In this document: positions 32,425-32,855 of the stretch, in pieces
Position numbering within the stretch: the stretch's first letter is position 1
How the letters are laid out: every line of letters starts with the position of its first letter
Assembly (NCBI GenBank): GCA_003141615.1
Contig: PLMV01000116.1
Span: forward strand, 1-32,855
Origin: Syntrophaceae bacterium
Lineage (GTDB): Bacteria > Desulfobacterota > Syntrophia > Syntrophales > Smithellaceae
Length of the DNA: 32,855 nucleotides
Direction of reading: 5' to 3'
Translations under genes and position numbers: made by a program
Notes under the pieces: generated by a model
The model's database searches: none
Told to the model about the DNA's origin: nothing
The model's input: the letters and a program-made list of their open reading frames with translations, nothing else

Positions 32425-32465
32425 AATAAGCCCGTTGCCTTGTCGTACGGGCTTATTGTTTTTTT
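32425..32465. terminator. Strong intrinsic terminator hairpin
   Basis: AATAAGCCCGT and ACGGGCTTATT are perfect 11-bp arms around an 11-base loop, with GTTTTTTT following on the plus strand. It starts right after the end of a minus-strand coding tail (stop near 32468), so it may work in both directions. No gene is seen between 32227 and 32424. Confidence 0.75.
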
Positions 32466-32467
32466 AA

Positions 32468-32569
32468 AACCTGCTTCTCGGTGGTCGCTGAGCCCAGAAA
32501 AGCCGCTCGTCAAATTCCTTCTCCATCTTTTCCTTATTATCATTGTAGTCAATGATGTTATCAACTAAT
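32468..32569 (-). pseudogene. Possible 3' remnant of a lost gene
   Basis: On the minus strand a frame open from the repeat boundary near 32570 reads LPFELVDNIIDYNDNKEKME and ends EFDERLFWAQRPPRSRF. It has no plausible start codon and Shine-Dalgarno for a longer product, stops 3 bp before a strong terminator, and begins exactly where a dispersed repeat copy starts. It may be the tail of a gene whose body was replaced. Evidence is thin. Confidence 0.3.
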
Positions 32570-32836
32570 TCGAATGGTAATCCTCAATTCTGGCAACTGC
32601 CCGTTACTGAACCTTAGGTAGGTGAACTAAATAACCCACTCATTCCACAACCTTACTAAAGCAGTTCACCGTTCATGGTAAATACCCAGAACAGCAGAAA
32701 CCGGCCTCAATATCGGAATGATTCTAATCCGATAAAAACCTAAAGCAGATAGTTCCGGAAACTTTTCAATTGGAAAATACGCAGGAGTCTGCGCTTTTTT
32801 TAAATTTCCATTTTTGATGCAACATTTCAACCGGTA
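32569..32836 (+). repeat. Dispersed repeat copy, long form (R3)
   Basis: About 268 bp from CGAATGGTAATCCTC to TTTCAACCGGTAA, closely matching the copy at 29647-29915 over its whole length, including the CGCAGGAGTCTGCG hairpin with a T-run at 32780-32801. The window ends 19 bp beyond it. Confidence 0.75.
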
Positions 32837-32855
32837 AGTGTGCCACGAGGCTGCA

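Noticed and set aside
32307-32564. Minus-strand frame of 85 codons
   Set aside because: It runs straight through a strong 11-bp-stem terminator hairpin and has no ribosome site; a different frame there (ending near 32468) looks more protein-like.
22504-32836. CRISPR array made of the TTTCAA-NNGTAATC repeats
   Set aside because: Spacing is irregular (from about 115 bp to several kb), the repeat is not palindromic and the inter-repeat segments are homologous to one another; no cas genes.
1-32855. tRNA or rRNA genes
   Set aside because: No cloverleaf-like segment with T-arm GTTCRANNC and acceptor pairing, and no rRNA-like stretch, was found by eye; a covariance scan would be decisive.

Overview
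The window looks like chromosomal DNA from an anaerobic, fatty-acid-handling bacterium of the Deltaproteobacteria/Desulfobacterota type; a Syntrophaceae-like host is my best guess. This rests on gene content: three acyl-CoA ligases, an AtuA-type cluster, MaoC, FdhD and HU, plus many intergenic palindromes. There is no rRNA or other strong taxonomic marker, so the assignment is inference.

Region 1 (1-12.9 kb) is a catabolic locus. Two plus-strand genes (SDR oxidoreductase, isochorismatase-family hydrolase) face a nine-gene minus-strand operon. In transcription order the operon encodes: acyl-CoA carboxylase carboxyltransferase, biotin carboxylase, biotin carboxyl carrier, enoyl-CoA hydratase, AtuA-family protein, AMP-dependent acyl-CoA ligase, acyl-CoA dehydrogenase, nitronate-monooxygenase-like flavoprotein and a TetR regulator. 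Together they make a coherent route for a branched (3-methyl) acid: activation, alpha-beta dehydrogenation, gamma-carboxylation of the 3-methyl-enoyl-CoA, then hydration. This resembles the Liu (leucine/isovalerate) and Atu (acyclic terpene) pathways. No HMG-CoA lyase is present. A sigma70-like promoter with an abutting 17-bp palindrome lies upstream of the first gene and is a good candidate operator for the TetR protein.

Region 2 (12.9-21 kb) is a mosaic. It holds an internally deleted second copy of the isochorismatase gene, a cupin, an AttH/CrtC-like gene followed by an integron-type attC-like site, a flavin reductase, an unrecognised two-gene module (GIY-YIG-like nuclease plus a two-helix membrane protein), a truncated permease copy that keeps its promoter, a DUF3175 gene, a 126-bp palindromic element, a lipoprotein, an intact NCS2-type permease and fdhD.

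Region 3 (21-27.4 kb) starts with a broken membrane/TPR gene, disrupted by a 149-bp hairpin-rich insertion with 8-bp flanking direct repeats and by a later frameshift. A probable acyl-CoA operon follows (MaoC dehydratase and two acyl-CoA ligases).

Region 4 (27.4-32.9 kb) is AT-rich and repeat-rich. Small plus-strand genes, a GT1-type glycosyltransferase and a truncated MltG-like gene are separated by copies of a dispersed repeat family, some copies carrying a terminator-like hairpin. On the minus strand are HU and a small Ala/Pro-rich lipoprotein, each with a recognisable promoter and terminator. No tRNA, rRNA, CRISPR array, integrase or intact transposase was seen.
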